Origin: Xanthostigma xanthostigma
Lineage: Eukaryota > Arthropoda > Insecta > Raphidioptera > Raphidiidae
Assembly (NCBI GenBank): GCA_963575645.1
Contig: OY754464.1
Span: forward strand, 9,548,001 to 9,612,000
DNA: 64,000 bases
Reading direction: 5' to 3'
Program-made: the position numbers and the translations under genes
Notes under the pieces: generated by a model
Databases searched by the model: none
Told to the model about the DNA's origin: nothing
The model's input: the letters and a program-made list of their open reading frames with translations, nothing else
Shown: positions 43,646-54,867 of the stretch, piece by piece
Position numbering within the stretch: position 1 is the first letter of the stretch
How the letters are laid out: every line of letters starts with the position of its first letter

Positions 43646-43723
43646 GGTTCTGGTCTGATAGTAAACAAAGTGAAAAAAATATAACCCAAGGCAATCCGAC
43701 CAAAATTGCGATCTGTAGAGTCG

Positions 43724-43764
43724 TGACGTACGTACATACGTACGTACGTACGTACATACGTACA
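43724..43764. repeat. (TACG)n microsatellite
   Basis: About ten imperfect GTAC/TACG units. Confidence 0.8.
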
Positions 43765-43799
43765 GACCAACCGACAACTGCTGTTTGTGATTTTCAATT

Positions 43800-44629
43800 A
43801 CAATTTTAATAGTATTTATGAACTCGAATTGATTTAAAAATGGTTCTGTTTTATAGATTAGAATCTCCTCTTTTCAAAAAGCTTCAATTTGAATGGATTT
43901 CGTGTGAAATTAACTTAGATATAACTTCTTATATGAACGAAAATCAGCTCTGACGCACAAAGCGATAATAAAGCACATACCGCTAGTTTAGGGGTATGTG
44001 CCATTGAATCTAAACGTGTGTGTTTCTTAAGTGCAACTTAGAAAATCAAAACAAAATGATGTTTATTGTAGTCAACCAAACGACAAGAACGGCCAGAAGA
44101 AGACTCGGCTTTAGATTTTCTCTCACCCCAAGCAAACAAAATTTCGATTTACTTTGATACTTTGTTACGTTTTTTCCTCATGTCCTATATATGATTTATT
44201 TTATTTGTTCATGTGCAAAATGCCTTATTGGAAATGTGCTGCTCCAAGCACACGATGGCTTTGCTGGTGCCTTGAGCCGGTCCTTCGTGGTGCCTATTTA
44301 TGGTTGAAGTAGGTAGCAGAGCGCACTGTTTAGACTTCAAAACCGTCGTCATGTGTTAAATGTATATTTAATTAATTATAACTACCGTCACCTTAGCACA
44401 TACCACGCTGATCAAAACACAGTATTATGATTTATGAAAAAGCACTACCAACATAATAACTGTAGCCAAAGGTATAACCGCTTATGTCGAATATGTTAGA
44501 ATCATCTATAGCAACCGTTTTTATAACATATGTCATGGACCAGAATAAATTTGATATTTTTCCGCGGGGCGTACTGGTTAATTGACACCTTCTTGTGACC
44601 TGTTTATTTTTTAGTCTGGAAATATGTTT
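43800..44629. other. Unassigned DNA
   Basis: No gene or repeat family recognised. Confidence 0.4.
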
Positions 44630-45020
44630 CGCAAGACCAAGCAAAACCAAGAACGAATAAACAAGACCTAAACTAAGACTAGAAGTATTTAAGCAAGAAC
44701 AAGACCTGCAAGACTTTCTCAGTCTTGGTCTTACCAATATTAATTGTACTATATCATTTATTATTTATACCCATAAAAAAACTTGATGATGATAGTATTT
44801 AGATAAATTATTAAAAAGATGCAAGTAACAGGTTAAATGAGCAAAACCAAGACTGAATAAACAAGACCAAGACTGGATAAGCAAGACTAAATAAGAACTA
44901 AAGACTGTATAATTAAGATCAAGACTACAAGTATTTGACTAAGACAAAAGACCAAGACCGAATAAGCAAAACCAAGGCCGATGCCAAGAGTATTATCAGT
45001 CTTGGTCTCGGTCTTCCTTT
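44630..45020. repeat. CAAGACC-rich imperfect tandem region
   Basis: Dozens of AAGACCAAGACTG-like words in both orientations (AAGACCAAGAC to the left, GTCTTGGTCTCGG at the right end). It makes an open frame on the minus strand that is not a gene. Confidence 0.6.
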
Positions 45021-45443
45021 GCTAATCAGAATTTATATCTCCTATCGTTTTCGACAAATTACAAAGAATTGGAAAAAATAATTATTAATCATAAAATAAT
45101 AAATATACTTGCATAAAGTATTTATTTAATGTGACATCTACTGCTGCAAATATTTTGTTAGCATTTCTGCTGTTTTCGGAACTAACTTTTCTTTTTATGC
45201 TGTAGTTCGATGAAATTTTGTTTTAAAAACTTAATAAATATATTGTTGTTAAAATGATTAAAGAAATGTTTGTTATTATCTTTAAATAAATAAATTTCAA
45301 TTTCAATTAAATAATTTTTTTTAAACCCTGCAACCCCTCACTCAGTTACGACAAATGACAATAGATATTCGGCTTTAATCAAATAGATTATGTTACATTT
45401 AAGCGAAATGAAAATTCCTGTGGACTGATACTACGATGTGAAC
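45021..45443. other. Unassigned AT-rich DNA
   Basis: Nothing recognised. Confidence 0.4.
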
Positions 45444-45451
45444 ATTTTTAG

Positions 45452-45793
45452 TAGAGCTGTAACAAACCGTATGTATTCGTAACTGAGTAATGGGTACATC
45501 GTCTGACTCGAAGTGACGAATCGTTACTTACAAATTCATTTCGTTACTCGCATCTGTCGTGTCCATGTCAGTTCGACTCGTTTGATGCGGTTATACGTTA
45601 TACGAACGAAGTCATACCGTATCACGGATGCGACGCGCCTCGATGCGATGGTACATGCTTGATGCTGTTAGTACATGATTGTATGTCGTATGAAAAGTAA
45701 CAAGTAACGTAACGATACGAAAGTAACGGGTACTGGTTCTTTAAGTAACGAATACATACGGGTACACAATTTCTCGTTACTTTTACAGCTCTG
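45452..45793. mobile_element. hAT-type MITE family T, copy 2
   Basis: 342 bp with ends TAGAGCTGTAAC and TTACAGCTCTG and a perfect 8-bp duplication ATTTTTAG (45444-45451 and 45794-45801). Inverted relative to copy 1. Confidence 0.85.
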
Positions 45794-46154
45794 ATTTTTA
45801 GACAATTTAAATATGAGTCAAATAGCCTTATATAATGACGACATGGAAAACATTACTGTTGGATTTTTAAAAGAAGACCGGTCTATGGAATGTAGTCCTA
45901 TGACCTTATTGCAGAAGAGCGCGCATGTATTTTATATTGGTAAAAGGTAATGATCCTGGAACCGCTTCTATGCAATAAGGGAGTCCAGTCGACCAAACGT
46001 GTCGCAATTGTCGTATCGCGATAATTGTACTATTGCCATAGCTGTACGACTACACAGCGACACTTGCTAACAGTACAAAAAAATCATACACCAGACAGTA
46101 CATAGGTGTGCGCTCACGGACTAAGTTGAGGGGTGTTGTCTGAATATCATCAAA

Positions 46155-46313
46155 ATGGAAAGTAAAAAGGGAAAAACAGTTAGAATTGGCGCTAGGGAGC
46201 TCATAGCGAATGTAATTAAAATGTGCGAGTTAGAGGCTCAAAATAATGCCTTAAAATTTAAAGCTATACATTGTTTGCATGCCTTGCTATGCGCCGCCTA
46301 TGAATTCCGATAA
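46155..46313 (+). pseudogene. Possible transposase N-terminal remnant (52 aa)
   Basis: The frame MESKKGKTVRIGARELIANV and then IKMCELEAQNNALKFKAIHC ends after AAYEFR. A basic start followed by a helix of the 'REL/REVIANVIKxCExE' type resembles N-termini of transposon-encoded proteins common in hemipteran genomes. No catalytic domain follows. An unrelated short frame is the alternative. Confidence 0.3.
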
Positions 46314-46759
46314 TTTGGGAACACATCAACGACTTCTTGCCCTTTCCCCACCGGTCTTCTTTCGCCGATCGCACAGTACGAAAAATTACCGTACGCTGTT
46401 TTGCTATTGGGCCCGAGACATAAAATACACGTACCTTCGTGAAAATTAATATATTAGGCGATCTTTACTTATGTTGAAATATGGATAGACAACGCGTTTC
46501 AAGTGCAAGAGTCTGTTTGCGTTGTAATCGGATTTTAAATTTGACATCCTTCCATTTTCAGAAGATTTCAATCCCAATAATAAAATCATAACATACTGAA
46601 TCAACAGGAATGGAAATAATGATGTCTACTGGAAAGTCGTTGCTTATTATGTATTTTCTTGTAAATCAAAAAGTTTGCGGTAACTTTAAACATTAGATAA
46701 TCCTTGACTTAATTTTAAATTGCCTACAACGACACGTTGTTATAATCCTAAACCTTTTG
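46314..46759. other. Unassigned DNA
   Basis: Includes a GC-richer patch near 46320-46430. No gene recognised. Confidence 0.4.
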
Positions 46760-47156
46760 TAAATAAATAAAATTATCGACCAATTTTTTTCAGACTAGGT
46801 ATATGTTAATAATAAAATTATAAATCAATATTTCACTAGATGAAGTTTCGATCCGGATTTGGAACTTCTTCAGAAATAATCTAAAAAATATATAAATGAA
46901 TTAGTATATCTATCTACTTATTTTCTAATAGAATGGAGTTTGAATTATCGAAATATTAATTAATTCAAACTCCATATTCTATTAGAAAATAAGTAGATAG
47001 ATATACTAATTAATTTTTATATTTTTTAGATTATTTCTGAAATTCTGAAGAAGATCCAAATCCGAATCGAAACGTCATCTAGTGAAATATTGATTTATAA
47101 TTTTATTATTAATATATAGTCTGAAAAAAATTGGTCGATAATTTTATTTATTTGAA
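46760..47156. mobile_element. Family W palindrome, copy D
   Basis: The best palindrome of the family: about 180-bp arms with a tight centre near 46950. Hammerhead-like cores at 46840-46873 (minus) and 47045-47078 (plus). Confidence 0.65.
47045..47078 (+). ncRNA. Hammerhead-ribozyme-like core, W copy D right arm
   Basis: CTGAAGA, imperfect stem GATCC/GAATC with loop AAATCC, then GAAACGTC. Core motifs intact; stem II has one mismatch. Confidence 0.45.
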
Positions 47157-47580
47157 GAGTTCTATTAAGACGTTAATCAAAGATCTAAACCTTTTGTGTT
47201 ATTGAAATATTTGTTGCAGAATGATCAAATCATATCCAATCAAAATAGCATCAGACTAGACTTCTGTCCGGTCATTCGCAATCGCACCTAATGACAGAAG
47301 CTCAGAAATCTTTTCTTCTATAAATATACAGTCTTCTTTTATTCGCTTTGCTAACAAGAGACGGATTAAAATCGATGATGGAGATGAAGGTCTAATACTA
47401 CACTCTAAAAAACGTTATCCATTTCTTGGAATAATATACTTGAATTCTATTCAGTAAAAAATAAGAAAAAAGGTATAGGTAGAATTAAATGGCTGGTATT
47501 TAACCTCACACTAAATTTGGTACAACCCATACTAAAATTGATACTGGTAACACAAAAAAATGTTTGAACACTAAATAAAT
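47157..47580. other. Unassigned DNA
   Basis: The left edge shares the AAGACGTTAATCAAAGAT flank seen beside several W copies. The rest is unrecognised. Confidence 0.4.
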
Positions 47581-47708
47581 TAAATAAATAAAATTGTCGA
47601 CCAATTTTTTTTAGATAATACCTATATTGACAAAAATAAAATATTATAAATCAATAAAACAATATATTGTTAGAGATAGGTAGACAATTTTATTTACCTA
47701 TTTGAAGA
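47581..47708. repeat. Family W, copy E (short)
   Basis: Both outer ends are present but the ribozyme-like parts are deleted. Confidence 0.5.
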
Positions 47709-47834
47709 GTTCTATTCAGACGTTAATCAAAGATTTGAACTAAATAATTTCCACACAAAAGTGGTTTGGCACACCAAAAGATAGTCACTTTTGTAATTTC
47801 ATAGTATAACGCAATACGAAGCGTGCAGATATAA

Positions 47835-47903
47835 CCGGTGTGGTCTAGTGGCTAGCATACTTGGCTCTCACCCAGGAGGTTCGAGTTTGATTCCCAGTAC
47901 CGG
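47835..47903 (+). tRNA. tRNA-Glu(CUC)-like sequence (degenerate)
   Basis: CCGGT at the start pairs with ACCGG at the end. GGTCTAGTGGCTAG is a normal tRNA-Glu D arm; the anticodon arm CTTGG-CTCTCAC-CCAGG pairs with one G-U and gives anticodon CUC. The T arm (TTTGATTCCC) does not pair well and the variable region is too long. More likely a tRNA-derived repeat than a working tRNA. Confidence 0.45.
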
Positions 47904-48041
47904 AATGGTTTTTGTTTTTACTTTTTATTTTTTCTGATACTTACACATTTTTTAGAAAAGGTAATTCTATTCAAACAATTAACTAATTACGGAATAAGAA
48001 ATTCTGTATCAAACAAATTATTCATCTCAAAATTTGTGTTT

Positions 48042-48494
48042 TTAGGAACTCCCCCTTTCCGTTTCACTGCGAAACAATTCGCATACCCCTTTATCGTTCA
48101 CCCCGGAATTCCTTTTTTAAAAATTCCCCCTTTTCCCCTTCCCGTTTCACTGCGAAACAATGCTCATACCCCTTTATCATTCATCCCGGAATTGTTTTTT
48201 TTTTACTCCCCATTTCCCCCTTCCCGTTTCACTGCGAAACAACTCGCATACCCTTTTATCGTTCACCCAGGAATTGCTTTTTTAAAAACTTCTCCTTTTC
48301 CCTTTTCCGTTTCACTGCGAAACAATTCGCATACCCTTTCATCGTTCACCTCGGAATTGTTTTTTTAAAAACTCCCGCTTTCCCCCTTCCCGTTACACTG
48401 CGAAACAATTCGCATACCCTTTTATCGTTCACCCCGGAATTGTTTTTTTAAAACCTGCTCCTTTCCCCGATCCCGTTTCACTACGAAACAATTC
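48042..48494. repeat. Minisatellite, six units of about 83 bp
   Basis: GTTTCACTGCGAAACAA recurs at 48061, 48144, 48226, 48309, 48392 (one change) and 48475. Each unit also has ATCGTTCACCCCGGAATT. About 1.4 units recur in reverse at 63430-63540. The 110-residue frame across it is a by-product. Confidence 0.9.
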
Positions 48495-48564
48495 TGATTA
48501 GAACTCTTCAATAAATAAAAGACCAAAAGCAATACTATGGTATAGAAATTGCATTTATTATGCT

Positions 48565-48597
48565 GGCGTTTCGACAATTATTTTTATCATCTTCGGT
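48565..48597 (-). ncRNA. Weak hammerhead-like core
   Basis: Minus strand CCGAAGA, stem GATAA/TTGTC, then GAAACGCC. The first base and cleavage triplet depart from consensus; probably a decayed Penelope-like remnant. Confidence 0.25.
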
Positions 48598-48616
48598 TTA
48601 TTAATTACAAGAATTT

Positions 48617-49690
48617 TTTAACTTCCCGCTTTAAAAAAAAAAATTTTTTTTTTTTTTTAAAATCGGGAAGTTATTGGTTTCACCCCGATTTTCGAAAATC
48701 GAGTTTTCGCCAGATCTCGACATTTTGAGGTCCTAGGAAGCTATTGAAACTATTTTGGCGATGATGTCCGTAGGGCTGTATGTGTGTGTGTGTGTGTGTA
48801 TGTATGTAAACCTTTTATATCTTTTATATCTTTTGAACGGAGTGTCCGACTGAAACGCGGTTTGCGGCATCTGACGTGATCTTGGTGAACTTAGACTTCC
48901 TGAAAATTTGAAACGATTCGGCCCAAAAAATTTTGAGAAATCTTAAAAAAACCAGTTTCAAAAATTTTTAAAAATTTGTTTTTGTAAAAAATTTTCTAAA
49001 CTACAAAACCGATTAATTCCAAAAACTAATCAGCTCTTCTCCTTAACAAACTGCGTCGATTTCCGCAAACCGCATCAAAATCGGTTCATTTGTTCACGAG
49101 ATACCGTGAACGAAAAAATCGTAAAAAAGTGTTTTTTTTAAATGACTCTTAAAATTGTTATCAGATTAATTTTTTTGTAATAAATTACTTTCTTAGGCTA
49201 AAAAAACTGCGTCGTACGCCGCAAACCATATCAAAATTGGTTCGTTTGTTCATGAGATAACGTAAACGAAAAATTAGGAAAAAAGTAATTTTTTAAAATT
49301 ATTCGTAAAATTCTTATCAAATCGATTTTTTTGTAATAATTTACTTTCTTAGGTTAAAAAAACTGCGTCGATTGCAGCAAACCGCATCAAAATCGGCCCA
49401 TTTGTTCACGAGATATCGTGAACGAAAAATTTTTAAAAAAGTGTTTTTTTTAATTGCTCGTAAAATTCCTATGAGATCGATTTTTCTGAATTAAATTACT
49501 TTCTTAGGTTAAAAAATTGCGTCGACTACCGCAAATCGCATCAAAATCGGTTCATTTGTTCATGAGATATCGTGAACGAAAATTTCGTAACAAAGTGTTT
49601 TTTTTTGAGCTCGAAGAGCTAAAAAATAAACTTCTTGCTATATTTTATATATTTTTGAGCGTTTTGAACTCGAAAATAGCGGGAAGTTAC
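48617..49690. repeat. Repeat family F, copy 2
   Basis: Ends AACTTCCCGCT and AGCGGGAAGTT are inverted. Four units of about 155 bp (near 49050, 49207, 49362 and 49518) each carry CTGCGTCGA, GCATCAAAATCGG and GAGATATCGTGAACGAAAA. There is a (TG)n run near 48782. Non-coding; superfamily unknown. Confidence 0.7.
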
Positions 49691-50358
49691 AGAGATGGCC
49701 TGCAGGGTCAAACTTCTTTTCAAATTTTTTAAATAATAAAAACACGTAATAATTAACAGTAAAAATAAATTTTGTCTAAACCAATACAAATGCGGTTAAG
49801 TATTTTATTTTTGAAGAAGTTCGTCTAAAGCATAATCAATCAAGGATTACAGTCATCTCTTCTTCGTAGGTAATTAATATTTACAGCGTAGTCAAGGTGA
49901 GCCTGCAAGGTTGCTCTTGTATAATATGTTTTGTGTACTTGACTCTTCACATCTCTCTCCAACACATACACTTAGTGGCAGTTTGTGTGAAAGAGTGTAT
50001 ATATGGGAAGATGATCGAGCAATCCGTAGCTACTGTTCACGATGATGATGAAGATGATGATGATGATGGCGATGATGACTGAGATGAAACTTCAATTCCG
50101 TGATTTCCCACAATGCGATCGTTCACTTCAGTCAGCTTGCGCAGATTTCTCACACCGACACTGCGCAAGATTAGTATTTAAATGTTTTTGTTCTTGCATT
50201 CTTACAGCACGAGTTTATTATCCGCCGCTGTGCTGAGTTTTTTATTCAATTGCATCGACAGTGAATTACCCTTCTGGTTTGTACGGTCATTAATCGATTT
50301 ATGAGATACTAGGAGCGCTTGTACACTGCACGTCATGTGAAGTCAAAAGTATATATGT
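49691..50358. other. Unassigned DNA with (GAT)n tract
   Basis: A GATGATGA tract lies at about 50039-50080. A GC-richer patch follows (50090-50240) without a convincing gene. Confidence 0.4.
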
Positions 50359-50914
50359 ATATGTTACGATCTCTATCCGAATTCCGTCAATGACCGAAAT
50401 AATTTCGAAAAACTAGTTTTTACCAACGAATATTGCCCCATCCCAAATCCTACATTTAAACGGGTATTGACTGTTATAAAATGAGCAATACTAGTTTTGC
50501 GCATTTTCAATTGGACAAAACTAGTTCTGTCAATTTCTGAACGGACAGTACTAGTATGGCATCGGAATCTTCTTTGCGTTTTTTAATTAACTTTTCCACA
50601 TCAACGATACTTATTATATCAATCGATTTATTCTTCTGTATTGTTTAGCAGACAGGTTTTAATTCAGCTTTCTACTTTGCTTTCTTAACCTCACCTTAAG
50701 GTAATTATGTTTCGTCATAAAATTATGTTTCAGAAGCCTCTAATAGCCGAACTAGTTGAGACTCGAATTCACCTTGAATTTTTACTTAATTATTACACTG
50801 AATATCTCACAATTATATTAATTATCACATTCAGGAGAACAATTCAATATATAGGTAGGTATATGCGCATTTATTTCGGTCATTGACCGAATTCGGGTAT
50901 AGACAGTAACATAT
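50359..50914. mobile_element. MITE with about 45-bp inverted ends
   Basis: Left TATGTTACGATCTCTATCCG and right ...TATAGACAGTAACATA are inverted, including GGTCATTGACCGAA. Four ACTAGT sites lie between 50412 and 50560. Superfamily not assigned. Confidence 0.65.
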
Positions 50915-51244
50915 TAGATATTACACAAGCGCGGGAGAAAAGGGATTACCGGTCTGCCTCGAAAACACGTTACGATTTTATGTCCAAGAAAACATTTTAA
51001 AAAAAGGTTTCATCAAAATTCGTCAAGTAGTTTTTAAGTGTCCACGTGACAAGGTACTGCTTCCTGATTGGTTCTTACTCATACATAGCAGCAAATCTAG
51101 CAAGGAAAATAGCCCCTGTTCTAATTTTTAAACCTATCTTGTAAGCTAGCAGGTCAGCCCGCAGTGACTTCATTTCCGGCTTCGTGCCCAGCCTACCGGC
51201 TAGCAGAACTCCTAGCAGCGTTTCTAGCCTCGAATACAGCGGTC
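50915..51244. other. Unassigned DNA
   Basis: CAAATCTAGCAAGGA near 51090 is shared with 38790-38810. No gene recognised. Confidence 0.4.
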
Positions 51245-51248
51245 TTAA

Positions 51249-52051
51249 GGTTATAGGCCCGATAGAGCAATGTATAGATAATAAGCTGAAATTTTAATAT
51301 GTTAATTATGAATATCTCATACATTCAACTGCATTTTTTAAAAAACATTGACCGTCTAGTTTTCAAGTTATTAATTATTAAAAATGCGATTTTTAACACA
51401 GTGATAAATGAGAAGACTGACCGGAAGTGTATATAAAAATAAGATTAAACCAAATTGGCTATAGACAAATTTTAAAAAAACTGATTATTCGAAAGTTTGA
51501 CTCTTTTAGATAACGTAAAAATTCAAAAATCTAAGCTTTCCCGTGTAGTTTAGGAGAAATATTAAATAAAAATTTTTGAAACAACTCTCAAAATCTCTAT
51601 TTTCTAGATTTGAATTATATCACCATGAAAACCAGATTACACGAAAAGTTTTTCATAAATTTTGTTTTTATTAAATAATTTTTTTGACGTTGCTAATAAC
51701 TAAAACTTGAAAATTGGATGTTATTTCATTAACCGTGTATTAAAAACTGGGTTTTTAATATCCAATTACTCAAAAACTATACGTCTAACGGTTCAAAGGT
51801 TTTAAAAACAAAACGTAAGATAAAATCTTTCGTGTTCATTGGGCTTAATTAAACATACTGCTACAGTCAAAACTTTATGATATTATGTTAAATTTTTAAA
51901 TATTAATTTCTTAAATATTGAAAAATAAAGCTATGATCTACAGGATATAATATTTCTATTAGAAATAATAATTTACCAAGTCATATAACATTTTTTTATT
52001 ACAACAAAATACGGGCGCAGTTTTTACTAATACGGTCGGGACCGTATAACC
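51249..52051. mobile_element. TTAA-type MITE, 803 bp
   Basis: Ends GGTTATAGGCCCGA and TCGGGACCGTATAACC are imperfect inverted repeats flanked by TTAA (51245-51248 and 52052-52055). AT-rich, non-coding. Confidence 0.6.
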
Positions 52052-52055
52052 TTAA

Positions 52056-52586
52056 GTTCAGATTTTTGGTAGGTGAGTATGTGAGTGATACGGAACGTTC
52101 AGTTATATTACTATGTAATAATATAATATTAACACAGACACATCAATATTATAATTTATATAACTAATGCACATTATAATATTATGTAGGCAGTGTGTAT
52201 GTATGTATGCATGTATGTGATGAATACATGAAAGCACCGTGACACGGCTATTAGATATAACGATGATGGCTCCACGAACCACCACCATTGAGACTCCAAA
52301 CACGTCGAATTAACTGCCTGATATTTCGATTCTGCTCCCCCTTCGCTGATACCTCAATTACCTCCCGACGCGACGTATGCGCGCCTGGCAGCTTGGCATC
52401 GCATCATCAGAGAGGTAACACGGTAGCAATTATAGAGTAGCGATGCTTATTGCTTATTGTATAAGAATCATACGCCTGGTAAAATACGTCTCAACTCTTG
52501 AAATGATGCTTTGATGAGGAACAGTGTTATGCTATTCAGAAGCGATTTCAATTTTCAATACGTTTTCTTTTATGTAGGTACATTTT
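52056..52586. other. Unassigned DNA
   Basis: Includes a GC-richer patch at 52330-52440. No gene recognised. Confidence 0.4.
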
Positions 52587-52590
52587 TAAC

Positions 52591-52871
52591 ACTTTGACGG
52601 ACACTTAAAATTCAGTTATGCTCCAATTTTGACACTATAGTTTTTAAATTTTTTCAATTACTTTTAAAAATTGTTATGTTGTGACAATATTGCTTTAGTA
52701 GATATTTGTACGGTGACACAGAGCACACAGGGTATGTATTCTACACTGGAAAATAGACTGCTACACCCGTCTGGCTATAAAACGTTCCGTAGTATACGAT
52801 GGCTTCAGCCGTCGTGTCAAACTTTTGAAGTTTTGTTTATGACGGTCTAAGCCGGTTTGTCCGTCAAAGTG
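52591..52871. mobile_element. piggyBac-type MITE, 281 bp
   Basis: Perfect 14-bp inverted ends CACTTTGACGGACA flanked by TTAA (52587-52590 and 52872-52875). The TIR resembles piggyBac-family tips. Confidence 0.75.
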
Positions 52872-53270
52872 TTAACTTCTCAGTACTTCTAATTCTAGAT
52901 AAACATTTATCAACATTTTAAATTCTTCTTAAATTCTAATGAAAGGCAATTGCACAAATAAGTCTTATGTACCTGCTTTTACTTCCCAAAACAAAATAAA
53001 AAACAATCTAAACAAAACAAAACTTCTTTTTTTTAAGTTAATAAAAATCATTATTCATATTCGCCTGCGCTCGGCCTCGCTCGACGCTCGCTCGTTTGCG
53101 AAATGTAAAAAGCCTAACAAAAGCCGGACACCGTTTATTTTGGCCAGCTTTATCCGGACGCCTGGCAACACTAGCTGTGCCGTTGTTATCGTGGTATATA
53201 GAAGTTAAGAAGAACTTATTCTACAGTAATTATATTATTTTTTAGTTTAACTAGTAGCTGTCATTAATAA

Positions 53271-53852
53271 TCTATACTAATATATAAAGGTGTTTGTTTG
53301 AACGCGCTAATCTCAGGAACTACTGGTTCAAATTGAAAAAAAAAAAATTTTGTTGGATAGCCCATTTATCGAGGAAGGAATATCACGCTACGACCATTAG
53401 CAGCAGAGCATTAATGAAAAATGTTGCAAAATGTATCTCAAAAATAAGCTTCTATTCAGGTGAAATGCACTAATTAAATATACTCATATTAGCGTTGTGA
53501 GTACACAACCCTGACTGGCTCAATCGGTAGAGCATGCGACTGTCAATATCAGGGTCGTGGGTTCGACCCCCACGTTGGGCGAATATATATTTTTATTTTA
53601 TTTTCTACATTGCTTTCTTCTAAGGCTTACATTTAAACTTATTTTAATTTTATTTAATTAAAAAAAAAAATTTAGTTAAAAAAAGTATAAATACTGCTTT
53701 CAATCGACAAAAACTTTTGAACGGTAACTCCGATCATCATGAAATTTGGACACAACATTCATTTCGGTAAACTAAGATGAATGTGTGTACTAATGTTCCT
53801 CCCTTCCCCATTTGTTCTTTTACACCCGGGTGAAACCGGGCGGGACCGCTAG
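53271..53852 (+). mobile_element. Helitron A4, best-preserved copy with tRNA-Lys-like sequence
   Basis: 582 bp. A|TCTATACTAATA at the start and a hairpin (CCCGGGTGAAACCGGG) before CTAG|T at the end: a textbook non-autonomous Helitron. Family members at 19086, 26395, 40424 and 41360. Confidence 0.88.
53509..53581 (+). tRNA. tRNA-Lys-derived sequence in Helitron A4 (degenerate)
   Basis: Nearly the same as 26657-26729, including loop CTGTCAA (GUC anticodon). The shared changes show both copies descend from one altered Helitron lineage. The B box is kept as GGTTCGACCCC. Confidence 0.6.
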
Positions 53853-53853
53853 T

Positions 53854-54854
53854 AAAAAAAAATTGGTTGTCTGTAAAGTCGGTTTACGGACGATAGTTTT
53901 ACGTGATAACGTATTCCGTAATACATAACCTAAATTTATATAATAATTATAATAATTCGAATCTATGATATTGCATCATTCGCTTCAAATTTAGGTAAAT
54001 TTTATTAAGTAGAATAATAAAACACTATAAAAAGTACACTATTATTATATAAAAAACAACTATGGCATGTATCTCTTTTGCGCATGCGCCGATTTTCCCC
54101 AAAAAATTTACAAAAATTTCTAGTAAAAATAGATAGAGTAAAAACCGTTTTAAAAACTATATTATTATTATATAAAACATCATTATAAGAGATATATTCT
54201 TTTACGCATGCGCCGATGTTCCCCAAAAACAATAGGCCACTTCATATTTGCATATCAAACATCCTCCCAAAATTTGGTTTCAATCCGCTTATCCTTGGTG
54301 TCGGAATGATAAGAAATGTCAAAAGTGACGTTTGCAACTGTCAAAGTATTATGTTCTAATAATAATTAGTTATTCCAATAGTTAACTTAGAAGGCTTTGC
54401 ATTTCACAAAATACTAATGTCAAAAAATTGAATTAAACATTAGAAATGCAGCCGTTTTCATGTTAAGACAAGACATACGTTATTTTCTAATTTTCATGTA
54501 CGGCAAACAAAGACGACCGACCGCGTCGCGCGCGCGCCATGCATTAGACAACATTGCATTTATACAGCTATTTTTCTATATAAATTTGTATAAAAAAACT
54601 GTTTAGGCAAATTCTGTTATACGAAATCTATGTAAAATGTTCTCCTCTTTCGTTTAAGACTGGTTTCAAACCGATCTGATTTAAATTGAGCGAGAAATTA
54701 GCAAAAAGCACGCACAGGGTCAGGCGGAACGTTACGCGTTACGCGTTACGAACGTTAGGAACGTTACGTTACACTTTTTCGTGCATGCAGTCGGTGTTTT
54801 ATCAATTTATAAGATTGGTGATTCATCAATTTATAAGACGTTATCACGTCAAAA
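53854..54854 (-). repeat. Repeat family X, copy X3 (long form)
   Basis: Directly after Helitron A4. It contains the X1-type interior plus an extra segment with GCGCATGCGCCGATTTTCCC and CATCCTCCCAAAATTTGG, which is related to family Y. It ends GACGTTATCACGTCAAAA. Confidence 0.65.
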
Positions 54855-54867
54855 ATAAAACTGTTTA

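Noticed and set aside
44432-44737. 101-residue minus-strand frame
   Set aside because: Partly CAAGACC-type low-complexity repeat; no domain recognised.
48036-48368. 110-residue repetitive protein
   Set aside because: The 83-bp minisatellite happens to lack stops in one frame; the unit length is not a multiple of three and composition is that of the repeat.
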